Shown here: positions 60,342 through 64,000 of the stretch, piece by piece
Position numbering within the stretch: the stretch's first letter is position 1
How the letters are laid out: each line of letters begins with the position of its first letter
DNA from: Chamaecrista fasciculata
Taxonomy: Eukaryota; Streptophyta; Magnoliopsida; Fabales; Fabaceae
Direction of reading: 5' to 3'
Assembly (NCBI GenBank): GCA_003254925.1
Contig: QANZ01056315.1
Coordinates: 1 to 64,000 of the forward strand
Length of the DNA stretch: 64,000 nt
Notes under the pieces: model-generated
The model's database searches: none
The model's input: only the letters and a program-made list of their open reading frames with translations
What the model was told of the DNA's origin: nothing
Position numbers and translations under genes: made by a program

Positions 60342-60849
60342 GCATGGATGATGGCTGCTGCAACCGTGACGAGATGTTGGATGCACTCTAGTTTAGGGTT
60401 CTAAAATATTTGTTGCAACACGGTTATGACGTTTGTTAATAAGGTGGTGGATTTTAATGATGTGTGTATTGTATGTCTTGTAACGAATTTTTCGAATTTA
60501 TTAATTAGTTTATGTATGTGTTGACGTTGGATTTATGTGATGGATTTATTGATAAGTATTTGTGTTCAACCATTTGTTGAGATTGGATTTCAATGATGTG
60601 TCATGGTAAGAGAAGGGAAAATGCATGTTCATTTATTACTTGTTATTGTCATTGTCTAATCAAGTGTAGGTAATCAAGGAATTGTTGAGCATTTTGTAGT
60701 GATTAACAATAACGGTGTATATGAACCAAGCATTATATTGCTGGGAGGAAAAACATGCATGTGTGATAAGAGGTATTAACTAGTTAACTATGAACTAACA
60801 TTGGATAGGATTTCAAGTTTGATGATTTGTGAAAAATTGGATATTAACT

Positions 60850-61240
60850 GGTCCACCGCTGAGCCACTATAAATTTCATATGGCAACAATCGGTACACCG
60901 TTCCTCAATATCGGTGCGCTATTCATGAAGTTTATGATGACCAAACATAAGAGGCCATGAATTTCGGTACACCAACTCCTCAATCGGTCCATCTCTAACC
61001 CGCTGTAAATTTCCTATGGCAACAATCGGTGCACCGTTCCTCAGTATCGGTGCGCTATTCATGAAGTTTTTTATGAACAAACATAATAGACCCTGAATTT
61101 CAGTACATCAACTCCTCAATCGGTCCACCGCTAACCCACTGTAAATTTCCTATGGCAACAATCGGTGCACCGCTCCTCAATATCCGTGCGCTAATCATGA
61201 AGTTTTTGATGAACAAACATAAGAGGCCCTGAAATTTGCT
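60850..61240 (+). repeat. 136-bp tandem repeat, three units
   Basis: Units start at 60850, 60986 and 61122 with GGTCCACCG-like sequence, then GGCAACAATCGGTRCACCG, GGTGCGCTATTCATGAAG and GAACAAACATAAGAGG. Each unit carries three GGTNNACC-type sites. The same repeat resumes after the transposase gene at 63710. Confidence 0.9.
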
Positions 61241-61390
61241 AATCAGAAATTTGCTCTTAACTTATGTGTTTTCAAAAAAGTTTGATGTGAGGCTAGTGTA
61301 AGCTAGTGTAGTGTATGATAGTGAACATATGCAGCTGGTTTTTTCATGCCTTCCACTTTATAGTACAACATCTATTGTTCCATCACAAGA

Positions 61391-62135
61391 CTACACAACA
61401 CTCCACAATATGCATTTGTAGTACATCATGCACATGTCCATCATACAAGACTCCACACTATGCATTTGTAGGGAATCATGCATATGTCCATCATACAAGA
61501 CTCCACACTATGCATTTGTAGTACATCATGCATATGTCCATCATAGAAGACTCTACACTATGCATTTGTAGTACATCATGCTCATGTCCATCATACAAGA
61601 CTCCACACTATGCATTTGTAGGGAATCATGCATATGTCCATCATACAAGACTCCACACTATGCATTTGTAGTACATCATGCATATGTCCATCATAGAAGA
61701 CTCTACACTATGCATTTGTAGTACATCATGCACATGTCCATCATACAAGACTCCACACTATGCATTTGTAGGGAATCATGCATATGTCCATCATACAAGA
61801 CTCCACACTGCATTTGTAGTACATCATGCATATGTCCATCATACAAGACTCCACACTATGCATTTGTAGTACATCATGCATATGTCCATCATAGAAGACT
61901 CTACACTATGCATTTGTAGTACATCACTACACATGTCCATCATACAAGACTCCACACTATGCATTTGTAGTGAATCATGCATATGTCCATCATACTAGAC
62001 TCCACACTATGCATTTGTAGTACATCATGCATATGTCCATCATAGAAGACTCTACATTATGCATTTGTAGTACATCATGCACATGTCCATCATACAAGAC
62101 TCCACACTATGCATTTGTAGGGAATCATGCATATG
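61391..62135 (+). repeat. 50-bp minisatellite with 150-bp higher-order units
   Basis: About 15 head-to-tail copies of a 50-bp unit containing ACTATGCATTTGTAG and CATATGTCCATCATA. Three unit types alternate: one with GGGAATCATG, one with GTACATCATG after CAAGACTCC, and one with GTACATCATG after GAAGACTCT. The order repeats every 150 bp from 61441 on, apart from one 48-bp unit and one extra unit near 61791-61888. It ends about 115 bp before the transposase ATG. Because 150 is a multiple of three, open frames run through it; these are not genes. Confidence 0.93.
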
Positions 62136-62250
62136 TTCCTATATATACATCTTCACATTGACAAACTCATGAAAACTCAGCTCTTTACTAACCCTTCAAA
62201 ATCCTTCAAAATCCTTCAAAAGCCTTCAAGAACAAATAGACTCATATATA
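62136..62250 (+). promoter_or_regulatory. Probable transposase promoter and leader
   Basis: CTATATATAC at 62139-62148 is a TATA-like box about 100 bp before the ATG. The leader has three copies of CCTTCAAAA-type sequence and the ATG follows a second TATATA run. The minisatellite sits directly upstream. Confidence 0.45.
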
Positions 62251-63447
62251 ATGTCAATCCTTCAAAATCCCACGGTTAGATGCATTGTCACTGCAGTTGC
62301 AGCTGGAGCGTCTTCAGTCATTGTCGCCGAGCTGCAAGATGATGCAGATCAGGAAGCGTATTCTCCACCTAGACCACACCGTAACCCATTGCTAACAGGT
62401 CGGGCTTATGTGACTTATCTACTCGGACGCGATGAAAGTGTCTTTTTCAATCGGATGCGCATGGAGAAGAGTGTTTTTCTACACCTTTGTAGAACGTTGA
62501 CAGAAGATCATGGGTTGCAGGGAAGCAGTCGAGTCCCCGTTGAAGAGGCCGTTGCAATATTCTTATACATAGTGGGTGGTGGGAAGACAAATAGAGATGC
62601 TCAAGATAGATTCGAGCATTCCGGCGACACCATAAGTCGATATTTTAGTAAGGTGTTGATGTCGCTGCTTAGGTTGGCTACAGTTAATGCACGTGGACGC
62701 CGTGGAATGATGCGCGAAACCCACCCAAACATAGAGCATGATACAAGGTATTGGCCGTTTTTTAAGGATGTCATTGGCGCCATCGACGGAACCCATATAC
62801 CATGTATTGTGCCCACGTCCCAGCAAATCAAATACATAGGCCGAAAGGGGACCCCAACAATGAACGTGTTAGCCGTATGCGATTAGGACATGCGGTTCAC
62901 CTGGGCCCACGCAGGTTGGGAGGGGACAACACACGACGCGCGCATGTTCAATACGGCGTTGGCAAGGCGTAACTTGAAGTTCCCACACCCCCCGAATGGG
63001 AAGTACTACTTGGTTGATTTGGGGTTTCCTTTCATGAAAGGATTTATTACGCCGTATAGACGCGTTCGTTATCATCTCGCAGACTATCGTCGACGCTTCA
63101 CATTCGCCAATGGCGAGGAGAAGTTCAATTATCTTCATTCTAGCTTGCGCAGCACTATTGAACGTGCCTTTGGAGTGTTGAAGCAAAAGTTTAGAATCTT
63201 GCGGCTACCGCAACCATATTCGTATGGCAAGAAAGTCGGGATAGTTGTTGCTACATTGGCGTTGCACAATTTCATCCGTGAACACATGGTGTACGATGAA
63301 GACTTCATACGCTATTCACAGGATGAGTTTGATGGAATCGACGACAACGACGACGATAGCGAAGAAATTGTCCCCGATTCCTCCACCGTGGACGAGACAC
63401 GGGATCAAATTCGGGATGAAATTGTGCGCTTGTGGCGGCCGCAATGA
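62251..63447 (+). CDS. PIF/Harbinger DDE transposase, one in-frame TAG
   Basis: A HARBI1-like nuclease of 398 codons in one exon. Residues 55-145 are the N-terminal helical domain of plant PIF transposases. The DDE_Tnp_4 domain follows, with D179 (GAIDGTH), D256 (YYLVDLGF) and E304 (STIERAFGVLK). The last two have 47 residues between them, as expected for PIF/Harbinger. A TAG at 62884-62886 (codon 212) splits the frame between AVCD and DMRFTW; both sides are otherwise open and well conserved. The enzyme would cut at the element's ends and insert at TTA/TAA. The TAG would remove the second and third catalytic residues unless it is read through or is a sequence error. Confidence 0.88.
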
Positions 63448-63709
63448 ACCTCTTTCCTTACTATGATCTCCTACTTTGTTAGATGAATTAATTTTCTATA
63501 TGTACTTGTGATTTAATATTGATGTCAATTATCAATGAAGAAGTGGTGTAATGAATTAATGTTGGAATAGGTAATGAATTTTAATGACAATCATACAAAA
63601 CCATCGAAGATCAGTATGCCACAACGGTGGACCGGAGAAATAGTTGGTGGAACGCAGAGGACTATTTGGTATACTGAAAGGGGATAAAATGGTCCACCGA
63701 TTTGAGACT
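63448..63709 (+). other. Transposase 3' flank
   Basis: AT-rich sequence after the transposase stop, with no recognised gene. A lone GGTCCACCG at 63691 precedes the downstream 136-bp repeat block. Confidence 0.4.
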
Positions 63710-64000
63710 AGTCCACCGCTGACCCACTGTAAATTTCCTTTGGCAACAATCGGTACACCGTTCCTCATAATCGGTGCGCTATTCATGAAGTTTTTGATGA
63801 ACAAACATAAGAGGCCCTGAATTTCAGTACACCAACTCCTCAATCGGTCCACCGCTAACCCACTGTAAATTTACTATGGCAACAATCGGTACACCGTTCC
63901 ACAATATCGGTGCGCTATTCATGAAGTTTTTGATGAATAAACATAAGAGGCCCTGAATTTCGGTGCACCAACTACTCAATCGGTCCACCGATAAGGCATC
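63710..64000 (+). repeat. 136-bp tandem repeat downstream of the transposase
   Basis: Units begin at 63710, 63846 and 63982 and match the block at 60850-61240 in the same orientation. The block runs past the window end. Confidence 0.9.

Larger units (their letters stand above)
57676..64000 (+). mobile_element. PIF/Harbinger transposon, nearly complete, continues past the window
   Basis: The left end GGGTCAGTTCGTTTGCG follows a TTA, the usual target of the superfamily, and is followed by GATTATAATC palindromes. It carries the two standard genes of a PIF/Harbinger element in the same direction: a Myb/SANT-like gene (59291-60341) and a DDE transposase (62251-63447). GGTGCACC and GGTCCACC palindromes recur near the left end and in the 136-bp repeats. 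The leader at 58150-59290 has no coding sequence; a CT-rich stretch at 58270-58520 may be a 5' exon. The right end lies beyond 64000. The elements at 2552 and 53768 share its ends. Confidence 0.88.

Noticed and set aside
61315-61919. Short proteins with repeated SYKTPHYAFV-type wording
   Set aside because: Open frames follow from the 150-bp periodicity of the minisatellite and have no start context or family.
61391-62135. CRISPR-like array
   Set aside because: The 50-bp units are contiguous with no unique spacers, and the genome is eukaryotic. It is a minisatellite.

Overview
This is nuclear DNA from a flowering plant, very probably a eudicot. It is AT-rich, intron-bearing and packed with plant-type transposable elements, and it carries a nuclear copy of chloroplast DNA. 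I cannot name the species. No prokaryotic features, tRNA genes or rRNA genes were recognised.

The host genes form a tandem array of neprosin-family (DUF239) genes, all on the plus strand. Four copies (A 11085-14840, B 22080-28090, C 31340-37289, D 40486-43758) each have seven exons joined in phase 0. They predict secreted proteins of 394, 394, 400 and 414 residues: a signal peptide, the neprosin activation peptide and the neprosin domain. Two further copies are dead. E (about 45578-46329) keeps only intron 6 and a deleted last exon. F (about 51612-53760) keeps exons 5-7 with a frameshift. Orphan promoter-like blocks at 15541, 29429, 44750 and 49081 show that the unit which spread was more complex than one gene. 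In every copy, the two positions that should hold the catalytic glutamates of neprosin appear to be Ser and Gly, so the array may encode pseudopeptidases.

Layout. 1-9361: a decayed Ty1/copia element whose 3' LTR holds a TRIM element and a Harbinger-type element, the latter holding two nested solo LTRs. 9362-10884: a duplicated LTR/flank junction and a 1.1-kb inverted-repeat element. 10888-15540: gene A. 15541-21950: orphan promoter, a second copia fossil and MITEs. 21958-28090: gene B, with a MULE nested in a hAT element in intron 1. 28091-31140: palindromic MITEs and a second orphan promoter. 31340-37289: gene C, with a 5'-truncated LINE in intron 4. 38100-39950: LINE debris and a Helitron end with helicase sequence. 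40486-43758: gene D, with a hAT MITE. 44750-53760: dead copies E and F, between which lie a chloroplast petD fragment, an AAA-ATPase gene fragment and a large foldback sequence. 53768-55635: a non-autonomous Harbinger element. 57676 to the window end: a nearly complete PIF/Harbinger transposon with its Myb/SANT-like gene and its DDE transposase, the latter interrupted by one in-frame TAG. This element also holds a 50-bp minisatellite with 150-bp higher-order structure and a 136-bp repeat on both sides of the transposase gene.

The neprosin proteins would act outside the cell or in the secretory route. The Harbinger gene pair would act in the nucleus, and the non-autonomous elements at 2552 and 53768 share its ends and are likely substrates. 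Most other elements supply the indels and introns that distinguish the neprosin copies.
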